64,000 nucleotides of DNA from Moniliella sp. 'wahieum' (Eukaryota > Basidiomycota > Moniliellomycetes > Moniliellales > Moniliellaceae), in NCBI GenBank assembly GCA_003971905.1, contig RSEE01000082.1, forward strand, positions 186,001 through 250,000, read 5' to 3'. The notes under the pieces are model-generated. The model searched no databases. It was not told the DNA's origin and worked only from the letters and a program-made list of their open reading frames with translations. Below, in pieces: positions 34,555-45,744 of this stretch. Positions within the stretch are counted from its first letter, which is position 1; each line of letters starts with the position of its first letter. The translations under genes were made by a program, and so were the position numbers.

Positions 34555-35043
34555 TTAGATTGAGATGGCATGATGCACATGATGCATGATGCATGATCGA
34601 TCATTGCAACGGCTGTGAACATGTGGGACCGATGAACCCCATCGACGGTTCACGTCGATTTGGTGGGTGGAGCAGGCTGGCTCTCGTGGTCCAGGGCGGG
34701 CTTGTGGCGGACGTGTTGTTCTCGATTGGGGTTGCGTTTGCGATTCCGGGCTGGGGGAGGTGTCGTGGGTTTGGGACTTGTGCTTTTCAGCCAAAGCAGC
34801 GGCCTTTTGATGCGCTTTGGTCCCGGCTTGCTCCACGCCGTGCTCGACGGCATCAACAGCGGCGGTGGCTGCGCCGTTGGCCAAGTCGGAGAGTTGGTAC
34901 CAAAAGTTACCCTTGTGCGCGCTAGCGCCGTGCGACTCGCCCGGCTCGGCGGTCTGCGCAGACTCGGAGGGAGGATCGGACGTCGCTGGCTCCGTGGCCG
35001 GCTTCGTCGCAGAGCTGGGGGGGTCGGTGGCACTCGAGGACAT
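34555..35043 (-). CDS. Small hydrophilic Ala/Ser/Glu-rich protein, unknown function
   Basis: ATG 35043 gives MSSSATDPPSSATKPATEPA, then GNFWYQLSDLANGAATAAVD and AVEHGVEQAGTKAHQKAAAL, an amphipathic alanine-rich helix, followed by a Ser/Pro/Gln-rich tail. No Cys in the first 110 residues, no signal peptide, no membrane segment. Composition recalls stress-protective hydrophilins or LEA-like proteins, but no signature repeat is visible. The C-terminal 40 residues run into palindromic TGATGCA DNA and may not be coding; a splice or frame change is possible there. Function unknown. Confidence 0.45.
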   Translation of the reverse strand: MSSSATDPPSSATKPATEPATSDPPSESAQTAEPGESHGASAHKGNFWYQLSDLANGAATAAVDAVEHGVEQAGTKAHQKAAALAEKHKSQTHDTSPSPESQTQPQSRTTRPPQARPGPREPACSTHQIDVNRRWGSSVPHVHSRCNDRSCIMHHVHHAISI

Positions 35044-35898
35044 TAGGCGCAGAGGCGGGCTGGTCGTGCGTGGTAAGGGGGGGTTGGACGTTGAGGTCTC
35101 AGCGCGATACCGTGGGGGGGCACAGGAAGCACGTGTGATTCAAGGACAAGGAACGTACTGCTGTAGAGGGGGGGCAGGCAGAGGCAGAGGCGCAACCGGC
35201 TGTCGGGAGCGCTGGCAGATCGAAGGGAAACGAGGTTGGCTCCGCCTGGGGTTTGGGTGGTGGTTGGTGTTGAGAGGCAGGCGGTGGGCGCAAGCGCTGC
35301 TGGGCAGCCTCCAAGCTTCAGGCTTCACGTTGCGTGGCGTGCTGACGGATGGGTGACTGCCAGCACGGCGGGGAGGACAGACGGCCTGCGCAGGGCGCTA
35401 GCCTGCTCCTCCTGTCTCCTATCGACTATCCCCATCCCCCTCGCTCCCACCGCCACACCGGCGTGCGCCGGTGGGGAGTCAGCCATGCGGCGTTGTGGCT
35501 GGCCTGCTGGCTGTTGCGTGCCATGTCCATCATGCGGCCTGTCTGATGCAAGTCGGATGAGCATCGCCTGGCTCCTCGAGCGCATCATCCTCATTGGCAT
35601 GGAAGAGTGAGTGCAGAGGATATCACCCAGCCACACCGGCGTCGTGTGGACTCGCGCGCGCTCGGCCTCAGCGCCTCAGCGCCTCAGCTGGCCTCAGCCT
35701 GAGGCGCAGTCTGAGGACTCAGCCTCAGACGGTCAGCAGACGACGTCAGCGCTGAGGCTGCGCTCGACTGGCTGCCATGGCAAAAGGCGTAAAAAAACGC
35801 GACGGGCTGGGATTCGAACCGGGGCGAGGGGGGGTGCACGTGTGCTAGTGAGCACGTGACTGGGGTGTGACAGGGCGACGCGGAGGGCAGGCGAAGGA
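35044..35898. other. Intergenic with GCCTCAG palindromes and a tRNA-like 3' fragment
   Basis: At 35655-35750 are dense CTCAGCGCCTCAG and GCTGAGGC words that can form hairpins. At 35790-35880 on the minus strand a GGTTCGAATCC T-loop is followed by GCCCGTCGCG and a T7 tract (a Pol III terminator), but stems do not close into a full tRNA. Confidence 0.5.
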
Positions 35899-38800
35899 AT
35901 GCGCTCAGGTAATCCATCCGATCCGAGGCCAGCCGACGTGGAGGAGGCATGCACGGGGGAGGATGCGTGGATGCCGGCGCCCCCGCCAGCCCCGCCGCCG
36001 CCGCTGACCTCAGCCAGCCCACACCAGGCAGGCGGACCACCATCGCCATTGCCACTGCCACTGCCACCGCCACCGCCACCGCCACCGCCATCCCCACCGC
36101 CATCCCCACCGTCACCCCCACCGCCACGCCCCCGCAGCATGCACCCCCCGGCGCCCCCCGACCAGGTACGCACCCTGCCCTTGCCTGTGCTCCTCCTGCC
36201 GCTGACCCCCTTCCCCTCCATCCTGCCCGCCCAGCCGGCCATGCCCAGTGCGCGCCGCCCCGCCCGCTCCTCCATGGGCATCGCGTCCCTGCTCAACGAC
36301 CGCCCCCCGTCCCCCCCCAAGCGCAGCGCACCCTACTCGCCCTCCCCCGCCTCCCACCCGCCGCGCGTCCTGCCCCCACCCCCCTCGCCCACGAGCCCTC
36401 CTCTGCCGAGCCCCCCTCTGCCGAGCCCACACCCGCCGAGCCTGAGCCCGAGCCTGCCTGAGCCCGACCAGACCATTCCCGATCAGACCATGCCCGACCA
36501 GGCCATGCCCGACCAGACCATGCCCGACCAGACCAACCCCGACCAGCCGCCGCCCGAGTCCAAGCCGGCGCCCCGACTGCGCTTGACGCGCAAGAGTCGC
36601 CCCTCCCACAAGGCCGACCGGCCCAAGCCCAGCGAGCCTCCGTCGGCCAAGGCGCCCAAAGAAACCAAGCCCAAGGCGGAAAAGGCCAAGGCAGACAAGT
36701 CCAAGAGTGACAAGTCCAAGAGTGACAAGTCCAAGGCGGACAAGTCCAAGCAAGCTGGCGACAAGGCCGCGGACGCGGCTGCTGCCTGCCGCGGCTCCGG
36801 CCAAGCGCTCGCACAAGCGCCGCGTCGAGGACGGTCCTGAGGACAAGCGCAAACGCGCCCGCACCGAGGAAGAGCCCGACCTGGAGGCGCCCGAGAACGT
36901 GGCGTTGTGGGCGCCCGCGTTGGAACGCTACCGTTCCCAGGCCTACCTTCGTCGCGATGCTGTCGATGCGGCGTATGGGATGCTAGAGGACGAAGGGGAC
37001 GAGCGGACGTTGTCGGCGCTGGCAGCGGCGTACACGACGCGGTACAAGGCGGTGGTCCGGCAGGCCGAGCGTCGTCTCCGTGCCGAGCGGGCCAAGCAAC
37101 AAGAAGCACGCCAGCAACGAGAGCGTCTTCGTGCCCGTCGTCGCAAGGAAGAGGAACGAGAACATGCGGACCGGGTCGCGCGCGCCAGGCCAAGGCTCGT
37201 CGTCAGCAGCGAGAACAACAGATTGACCAAGAAATTTGGGAAACGCTCCATCCGCCTCGCGCCCCTGTGCGGGAGGAAGAGTCGGACGATGACGCGCCCC
37301 TCGCCTCGCGTTTCTTCTCGGTCGATTCGCCCCGCTTGACCAAGAGCAAGCAAGGGAGGAAGAAGTGTTTGTGCCGAGCGGCTTGGCCACTCCCGAGGAG
37401 GAGCCCACCTACGACCAGGACGGGTACCGGATCCTCACCTCGGCCCGTGCTGCCGCCCTCGACGCGTCGCACCGCAAGATTTGGACCGGGCTCGCGAAGC
37501 GGGACGTACCGAAAATGTTGCGCGTGGTGCAGATGGGCCAAGCGAACCGGTCGGCGTATTGGCGCCGAATTAGCGTCGTGGTGCAGCGGGAGGCAAAGCG
37601 GGTCGCCAAGCAAGCCAAGACGGTCAAGGACGTACAGACGCGCGGCCGGCGTGCGATGCGCGAAGTGTTGCTCTTCTGGCGTAAAAACGAGAAGGAGGAA
37701 CGAGAACTTCGCAAGGCCGCCGAGAAGGCCGCAGCAGAGAAGGCACGTCAAGATGAGGAACGAAGGGAGGCTCAGCGTCAGGCGCGCAAACTCAACTTCC
37801 TCATCACCCAGACCGAACTTTACTCGCACTTTGTCGGATCCAAGCTCAAGACGGAGCAGTCGGAGCAATCTGCCGACACCACCTCTGTTGCCGCCCCCCG
37901 TCTTCTTCCCGCGCCCTCATCACCGAGCTGCCCCCTTCGGGCGACGGCGAGTTGGAAGCGATTGATTTTGACGAGGAGGACGAGACGAACCTACGAGCGC
38001 ATGCGGCTCGCAATGCGCAAGCCGCCGTGACGGCGGCGAAAGAAAAAGCGCAAGCGTTTGATCACCAGGCAGCGCAAGAGCGCCGTGCCCACGAGGCAGC
38101 CGGAGCAGCGTCAGCCTCTGGCCAAGGCGAGGCGAGCAAGCAGCTGGACGATTTGAACTTTATGGACCCGTCAGGCATGGGCGAGGTGAGGTGACAGTGG
38201 CGCAACCCAAGATGCTCACCTGCGAACTGAAGGAGTACCAGCTCAAAGGGCTCAATTGGCTCGCCAACCTGTACGAGCAGGGCATCAATGGCATCTTGGC
38301 CGACGAGATGGGCTTGGGCAAGACGGTGCAAAGCATCAGCCTGATGGCCTACCTCGCCGAGGTGCACGACATTTGGGGCCTTTCCTCGTCATCTCTCCTT
38401 CCTCGACCTTGCACAATTGGCAGCAGGAGATCACCAAGTTTGTGCCCCAGCTCAAGGTGCTTCCCTACTGGGGCAGCGTCAAGGACCGTACCGTGCTCCG
38501 CAAGTTTTTCAGCAAGAACTCCATCTACACCCGCGACGCCCCTTTTCACGTCTTGGTCACCTCCTACCAACTGGCCGTGTCGGATGAGAAGTACCTGAAC
38601 CGGGTCAAGTGGCAGTACATGGTCCTGGACGAAGCGCAAGCCATCAAGTCGTCCTCGTCGGCACGGTGGAAGACGTTGCTGGGGTTCAACTGCCGCAACC
38701 GCTTGTTGCTGACGGGCACGCCCGTGCAGAACAGCATGCAAGAGCTTTGGGCGTTGCTTCACTTTATCATGCCTTCTCTCTTTGACAATCACGACGAGTT

Positions 38801-41153
38801 TTCCGAATGGTTCTCGCGCGACATTGAGGCCAATGCGGAAAACAAGGGTGCCCTCAACGAGCACCACTCCACCGTCTCCACATGATCCTCAAGCCGTTCA
38901 TGCTGCGTCGCGTCAAGAAGAATGTGCAGAACCAGCTCGGGGAAAGGTGGAGGTGGATCTGTTGTGCGACATGTCCACGGCAACGGCAGATGTACAATGC
39001 GCTCAAGGAGCGCGTGTCCATCACCGAACTCGTCCGTGCCGGCGCGGCAGATTCGGACCAAGGTCTGAAGAGCTTGATGAACTTGGTCATGCAGTTCCGC
39101 AAGGTGTGCAACCACCCGAGCTATTTGAGCGTGCGGACGTACGCACTCCGTTCGCCTTTGCGCAGGTACCGCACTCGGCCCAATCGTTGGCGCGCGAAGG
39201 CGATTCGCTCGACTTGTCCTTTTCCGCACGCAATCCCATCTCGCTCTCGCTGCCGCGCTTGCTGCTCGACTCGCTGCCGACGGTGGCAGGGTGGAACAAC
39301 CGGCACGGATTTGACACGCGGTACCGCGACGCTCTGCTCAATGTCTGGCGCCAGCCGAACCTTGTGGCAAACAAGGACGTGATGAGCAGCTTGGCGTGGG
39401 CGGGCCTGAGTGCGGTCGATGCTGAAGCGGCATTCCATGCGCCAATGGCCTCCTTCTTGGCCGCTCGCACGCGCGAAGGCCACTGGGACCAATACGGCAC
39501 ACTTCTGCTCGACCGGGACTTTATTGCGGCGCATGCGCCGCGGCCGCAGGGACGCGTGACCACGCCTTTGCCCTACTCGGGCTCTGACGCATGGTCCAAC
39601 CCTGTGCTGCAACACACTGGCTTGCCCCGCTCGACCAAATCTCCGCCCTTGCCGCACAACTGCACCCGTTCGCCAGCCCGCACAAGCGCGTGATTGTTCC
39701 CGCTGCCATTGGCCGCCAGTGGAGGTAGTGGCATCGGATGCGCACCTCAAGTTGTCCCTGCCCAGTGTGGATGGGCTGGACGCTCTTTCGCATACTGTGC
39801 TGTACGGTCTGCCGCCGCCCGTGGTGGACGATGCGCGTGCGCTGGCCCAGTGCGCGGGGAAACGGGATTGTTTGCCCCCCTACCGCCATCGTACCCTGGC
39901 ACAGCGCGTTATCTCGCCGTCTGCCGTCTCTGGCGCCAACGGGGTTGTGGGGCAGCACGCCGGCCGCGTCGTTGCCGAGCTCGGGGGTACAGATGCCGTC
40001 GATGGAACGGCTGATCCACGATTCGTCCAATTGGCCCGGTTGGACCAACTGTTACGCCAGCTCAAGGCGGGCGGGCACCGTGTCCTGATTTATTTCCAAA
40101 TGACCCGCATGATCGATCTCATGGAAGAGTACCTCGTCTCGCGCCAGTACAAGTACCTCCGCCTCGATGGCGCGTCCAAGATCTCGGATCGTAGGGATAT
40201 GGTCATGGACTGGCAAACCAAGTACGTACCCTACCACTCATTCCCCTGCTCTTACCTTTTCTTCCCGGCCTTTCTCTCCAGCCCCGACATCTAACTGACT
40301 TGGGGTATATTTTTGTTTTTTGCTTTTTGTTTTGTTTTGTTTTGCTTGGTTCCAGGCCCGAGCTGTTCATCTTTCTCCTCTCCACGCGGCAGGCGGGCTG
40401 GGCATCACGTTGACTGCGGCGGATACGGTGATCCTGTACGAGAGCGACTGGAACCCGTCGAACGACAGCCAGGCCATGGACCGTGCGCACCGACTTGGCC
40501 AGACGAAACAAGTGACGGTCTACCGTCTGATCACCAAGGGTACGATTGACGAGCGGATTGTCAAGTTGGCTCGGAGCAAGAAGGCGGTGCAGGATATGGT
40601 GGTGGGCAGTCACCCTGCGCCTGGGACCGGTGCTTCGTCCAGTGGCGATGCGCCCGGCGGGCAGGACATTGTCAATTTGCTCTTGGACGACGACGAGATG
40701 GCACAGGCCATGGCACGTCGCAAACAAGATGCTGGTGCATCTTGACCACGACCACGACCACGACCAGTTCCAGTTCCCCACGTGCCTCTTCCTCCACCCC
40801 AACGGACCAACCGGTCTCGCACCGCGACAGTGTGCGCGCAAGAAACGCGCGTTGAAAGCGTCCGCCTCCGCATCTGTACCGGCCGCTCCGGCACCCGATC
40901 TCTGGGCCCTGGACGAAGACGAAGACGATTTCTTTGGTGCCAAGCCGCCGCCGGCCGTGGAGCCTACGCCACCCACTTCCACGACCAAACGGTCAGGGAA
41001 GAAGGCTACCAAAGCAACTACTACCCCACCGCCGCCCGCACCAAAAAGGCCCCGCCGAAAAAGAAACGGTTGTCGAAATCGTCCCCGCTGGCCAAACCCT
41101 CGGAACCTTCCACCTCCGCGTCCAGCCCCGTCAGCACAGAGCGAGAGCTCTGA
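35899..41153 (+). CDS. INO80: INO80 chromatin-remodelling ATPase
   Basis: Catalytic Snf2-family subunit of the INO80 complex (nucleosome sliding, H2A.Z dynamics, DNA repair). The N-terminus is Pro-rich with CCACCG-encoded runs, an in-frame 69-nt intron candidate 36166-36234, [16 protein letters not shown], a DQTMP repeat and a KSDKSK repeat (36695-36750). The DBINO domain spans about 37460-37850: [52 protein letters not shown]. Helicase motifs: DEMGLGKT (Walker A, 38305), [10 protein letters not shown] (DEAQ box, 38630), [36 protein letters not shown], the long INO80 insertion (39130-40000), [26 protein letters not shown], intron 40222-40355, [34 protein letters not shown] and RAHRLGQTK. The tail has [19 protein letters not shown] and ends VSTEREL at 41153. 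At least eight frame switches, most at G/C runs. The start is the longest ATG and may be internal (36276). Confidence 0.94.
36695..36752. repeat. Coding KSDKSK repeat in INO80
   Basis: About four copies of a 15-bp unit (GACAAGTCCAAGAGT) encoding a Lys/Ser/Asp-rich charged linker. Confidence 0.8.
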
Positions 41154-41925
41154 GCGTGCTAGCCCACTCGGGTGGGACGCGAGCTGGGGGAGAGGAGCGA
41201 GGTGGTACCCAGGTGGCAAGCCAACAGTCGTGGCGCGGAGTGCGGGGAAGACAGAGGGGGCTCGATCGGATGCATGGCTGTTTTGCTTTGGGATGGATTC
41301 ATGAGGAGAGGAGGAGGAGGGGGGGTGTGTTGTCGCGCACCGACTGAGCAAGGCAGACTTGTACGTACTAGTAGGACCGTGCGTTTGTTTCTCCGCAAGT
41401 AGGCAGGGCAGGAGCGTTGAGCGAGCCGAGCCAGCGCCCGTCGCGTTCAATACGTTCAATGCGATGAGGGTAGGGATGCCCGCGAGAGTAGCTACTACGG
41501 GCGTCGGAGCGAGTGACGAGGGGTCGGTGGGTGGAGGGGCGTGCGTGCAAGGCAGTGGAGCTCGTGCTGCTGCGGGGCTACAGGTTGCAGGTTAAGTATT
41601 GAAGGCTAGCACTACCGTGTGCGCAACGCCAGGCCTCTGTTCCTGTTCTACGGATTCCGGGGTACGGTGCACACACAAATTAGATCGATCGATTCAGAGA
41701 GCATAGGCTGATTATCGAGATGATCGGGCACGAGAAGGAGGAATGGCAGTGGCAGTGGCAGAGAGAGCAGAGCAGAGCAGAGAGAGCAGAGCAGAGCAGC
41801 AGAGCAGAGCAGAGCAGAGCAGAGCAGAGCAGAGCAGGCAGAGCAGAGCAGAGCAGAGCAGAGCACGGTCCAAAAGCAAGAGCAAAAGGGAAGGACGACC
41901 AAGGCCAGCAAGCAAGTGCCAATGA
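41154..41925. other. Intergenic between convergent INO80 and KGD1
   Basis: No gene. Dominated at its right end by the pentanucleotide array below. Confidence 0.5.
41761..41864. repeat. AGAGC pentanucleotide array
   Basis: About 20 copies of AGAGC with a few interruptions (AGAG, CAGAGC, GGC), about 60 bases past the KGD1 stop and so possibly within its 3' untranslated region. Confidence 0.92.
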
Positions 41926-44900
41926 TTACTCGGCCAGGGCCGGGTCAAACGCATCGTGCAGCAAGTTCTCCAGTTCGCGAAGATGATGTTTCTTGATGCC
42001 GGTCGCGACCGAGGCCGAGGGGGGCGCGAAGCGCACTTGGCAAACGTGTTGCGGTGGTGCTGCGAGTGGCAGGCGGCAGTACGCAGCCGCGGACCGACGT
42101 AGAACCAACATCCATTGTTCAGTGGTTCCTGCACCCACGCCAGGTCCGCATTCGGGTACTTGTCCAAGTGCGGCGTCAATCGTACGGGAAGGGCGAAATC
42201 TGTTCCAACCGACTGATCGCCACATCGTTCCGGCCCAAGTCGCGACGACGCTTCAGTAGCTCATAGTACACCTGCCCCGTGCAAATAATGTGCCGTGATC
42301 TGCTCGGGCGGCAGGAGCGCATCTTGGCCTTCGGTCTGGTGCGGCTCGGCAATGTATTTTTGGAACCCACCGGCACCGGGAAGGAAGTCGGCCACCTCGG
42401 AGCGCGCCATCGGGTGACGCAGGAGCGACTTGGACATAAAGTGGATCAAGGGCTTGCGGAAATCACGGTGCACTTGCCGCCGCAGCACATGGAAGTAGTT
42501 GGCAGGGGTGGTGGTGTAGACAGCTGCATGTTGCAGTCTTGGTGTTGCCGGTTCATCTCTGCCTCGGTAGGGAAGTGGAACGGATTGTCGTCGCAGAGCT
42601 GGAGGAAGCGCTCGATACGCGCCGAGGAATGTTCAGGTCCTTGACCATCGTATCCATGGGGCAAACTCAGTACCAAACCCGTGCGTTGGAGCCACTTGCG
42701 CTCCCCGGAGGCAATGAACTGGTCAATGATGCACTGCGCATTGTTGGCAAAATCGCCAAACTGCGCTTCCCACATCGTCAAGTTCTTGGGATCGACCAAC
42801 GAGTAGCCCAGCTCAAACCCAGCGCACCGTATTCCGACAGCGACGAGTTGCACACCTCAAACGTGGCCTGATGCGCGTCGACATGCTCAAGCGGAGTATA
42901 GGTCCGTTCGGTCTTTGGTCATGGAGCACAGCATGACGCTGCGAAAAGGTACCACGCTCCACGTCTTGGCCACCAACACGAACGTAATACCCTTCCTTGA
43001 CGAGCGAGCCAAATGCCAAGGCTTCTCCTGTGGACATGTCGATTCCCTTGCCCGTCTCGATCGTCTTGGCCCGGTTGCGAAGGATACGAGCCAAGTTGCT
43101 GTGAACGGTGAAATCGTCAGGATAAGAGGACACTGTCTTGCCAATGTGCTCGACAAGCGCTTCACTGATCCCAGTCTCCTTGTGGTCCAGGATCTTCTCC
43201 TTGAGCTCCTTGGGCGAGGGGAAACCCTCCCAGGCGGAAGAGAGCCATTCGCGCTCACCGGGATTGTAGTCCTTGGCTTTGACCGCCGACTGCTCCAGCA
43301 AACCCCACACCCACTTGCCATGCTCGTCCACCTGCTGCTGGGTAAAGGTTCCTTCCTTGACCAGTTCCTGAGCATAGAGCGTGAGCGTAGTGGGCTTCTT
43401 GGCGATCGCCTCGTACATGCGCGGCTGGGTGAACGAAGGTTGGTCCGTCTCGTTGTGCCCGTAGCGACGGTAACACACCAAGTCAATCACCACATCCTTC
43501 TTGAACTTGTACCGCCAGTCGGCCGCCAACTGGCAGACAAACGTGACGGCCTCCGTGTCGTCGCCATTGACGTGGAAGATAGGGGCGTCAATGGCCTTGG
43601 CCAAGTCCGAAGGGTACGGCGTCGAGCGCGCAAAGCGCGGGTCGGTAGTAAACCCAATCTGGTTGTTGACAATAATGTGGATCGTGCCGCCAGTCGAGTA
43701 GTTGGGCAAATTGTACATGCCCATCGTCTCGTATACCACGCCCTGTCCGGCAAACGCAGCATCGCCATGCAACAAAAGAGCCACCGAGGACTTGTGTTCC
43801 TTGTCCCCGGCAAAGTCCTGCAGCGCACGCGTCTTGCCGGTCACCACCGGGTCCTCCGCTTCCAAGTGCGACGGGTTGGCCACCAGAGACAGAGCCACCT
43901 TGCGACCCGAAGGGGTCGGACGGATGTAATTGGCACCCAAGTGGTACTTGACGTCTCCGCCGCCATCCGAGCCATCGTCGGCACCCTTGAACTGGTTCAG
44001 GATCCCCTCGACCGGACGACGAATCACGTTGGCAATCACGTTGAGACGACGACCACGATGGGGCATGCCAATCGTCACGTTGCTGGCGCCGTGTTCGACA
44101 ATCCGATCAATCAGCGCTTTGATACCAGGAATCAGCGACTCGCCGCCCTCGAGACCAAAGCGTTTGTCGGTCGGGAACTTGCTAGCGATGAAGCGCTCAA
44201 AGTTGTCGGACCACATGAGGCGGTCGAGAATCTGCTTCTTTTGGTCGGGCGAGTACTTGTACGGCTCGGGGCACTCGATGCGCTCGCGCAGCCAGTCGCA
44301 CCGGCTGCGGTCGGGAATGTGCATGTACTGGTACCCAATGTGGCCGCAGTACACTTTTTTGCACGTATCAATCAACTCGCCAATCGTCATCTCCTTGGTC
44401 GTGGTGGCGAAATGAGGGAGCAGACCCGATCCCAGAGACACCTTCTTGCTCATGTCGGCGGGGGTAAAGCCATAGTACTCCAGCGTCAGCTCTTCGGGCA
44501 CCTTGTTGCGGGGCGCAATGCCCAGCGGGTCCAAGTCGGCCAGACGGTGGCCCCGGACCTGGAACGCACGGACCAGCAGCTGGACCTGGCGAGCAGAGGC
44601 ACAGGCACATGGAGAGGACACGTCAGCAGCAACGCCCAGCGCACGGGCGGAGCAAGGGCACCAACGAAAGAAGCGACGTACCTTGAGCGTGTCATCCACC
44701 TGCACCGCGGTCGAGGGCCCGAGCGGGGCTGGATCAGCGAAGCGTCGCTGAGCATGGGCGGGGGCGTGACGGCGTTCTGGGAGGGCAGGCCCTTGTCGAG
44801 GCCCGAGAAGTAGGCGTTCCAGCTGGCGTGGACGCTGGCGGGGTCCTGGCGCCACTGGCGGTACATCTCGTCGACGTAGTAGCCGTTGTTGGAGCTGAGG

Positions 44901-45051
44901 AACTTGTCGTTGGCCGACGGCGGGTCGGCGGGCGCGGCGAGGCGGACGCGGGCGGAGGAGGCGAGCGTGCGGAGGTGCGGCGGGGGGGCGCGCGCACAGA
45001 CACGCGCAGGCGCGCGGGCACAGCCGCCGTGCGCAGGAGAGGGCCGAGCAT
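41926..45051 (-). CDS. KGD1: 2-oxoglutarate dehydrogenase E1 component, mitochondrial
   Basis: Thiamine-diphosphate E1 of the tricarboxylic-acid-cycle complex. ATG 45051 starts an Arg/Ala-rich leader ([20 protein letters not shown]), a clear mitochondrial presequence. It continues [31 protein letters not shown], intron 44586-44681 (GTACGT...CCAG), [89 protein letters not shown] (with one extra Arg), [51 protein letters not shown] and [17 protein letters not shown]. The pyrimidine-binding half follows: [82 protein letters not shown] and the stop at 41926. About 1,000 residues. Frame changes near 44990, 42850, 42510, 42330 and 42180 sit at runs of one base and are probably sequencing errors. 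Confidence 0.96.
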
Positions 45052-45744
45052 GGTGGACGCAGAAGAAACGAAACGCCCAGATACGGCGGCCAGCCGACGA
45101 ATATACGAGGCCGCGTCCGCCGTCTGCATCACCCACCACGCGCGCCGCCGCCATTGCGTCACACCCGCCCGACACTGCCCCCCGGCCCACCCGCCCGCGC
45201 TTCGGCCCGCTGCTCACCGGCCAGCGTCAGCTCCGATTTGTGCCGCCCACACGGGGCCCGTGCGCACCATCGGGGCGCAGCGGGGGGGCGCTGTCCGGCC
45301 CGTCGCCCGGTCTACAGTCCCCGCGTGCCCTGGGGGTTCGGGCGGCAGGGTGGTAGGGTTATCTCTCTGTTCGTTCTTGCGCAGTGCTCGGCTGCTGAGT
45401 TGAGAAGACTCGCTCCTCCCATGTCACACCTACCATGACATATCCCGCCTCACGCAGATCGCTCCTGGCTTTGGCATCGCACTTGCTTCGTGTAAGACCG
45501 GAGGAACCCAAGGGGTTGGGCGATGAACCGCTGGAAACGGAGAGCAATGCAATCGCGGTGGTGGTGGTTGGGTCTAAGATCTAAGCCCAGTGCCACACCT
45601 AGAGACCGGGGTTCCAACAAGCCTGAGTATACACGTGGAGGCTTCAAGCTTCAAGCTTCAGACGTCAAATCAGGGACAAAGGGTGATAATCGATTGATCC
45701 TTCAGTTACGATGACAACGTCGATTTCAAGCAAGCCCCCTCCGT
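45052..45744. other. Intergenic (KGD1 promoter side)
   Basis: KGD1 5' region. An AAGCTTC repeat, two to three copies, lies at 45638-45660. No coding signal. Confidence 0.45.

Noticed and set aside
35790-35880. A third tRNA gene on the minus strand
   Set aside because: The T-loop and terminator are present, but the T-stem has two mismatches and no matching 5' acceptor strand is found.
42915-44813. Very long plus-strand open frame of 632 codons opposite KGD1
   Set aside because: It is the antisense shadow of KGD1, which has unmistakable family motifs.
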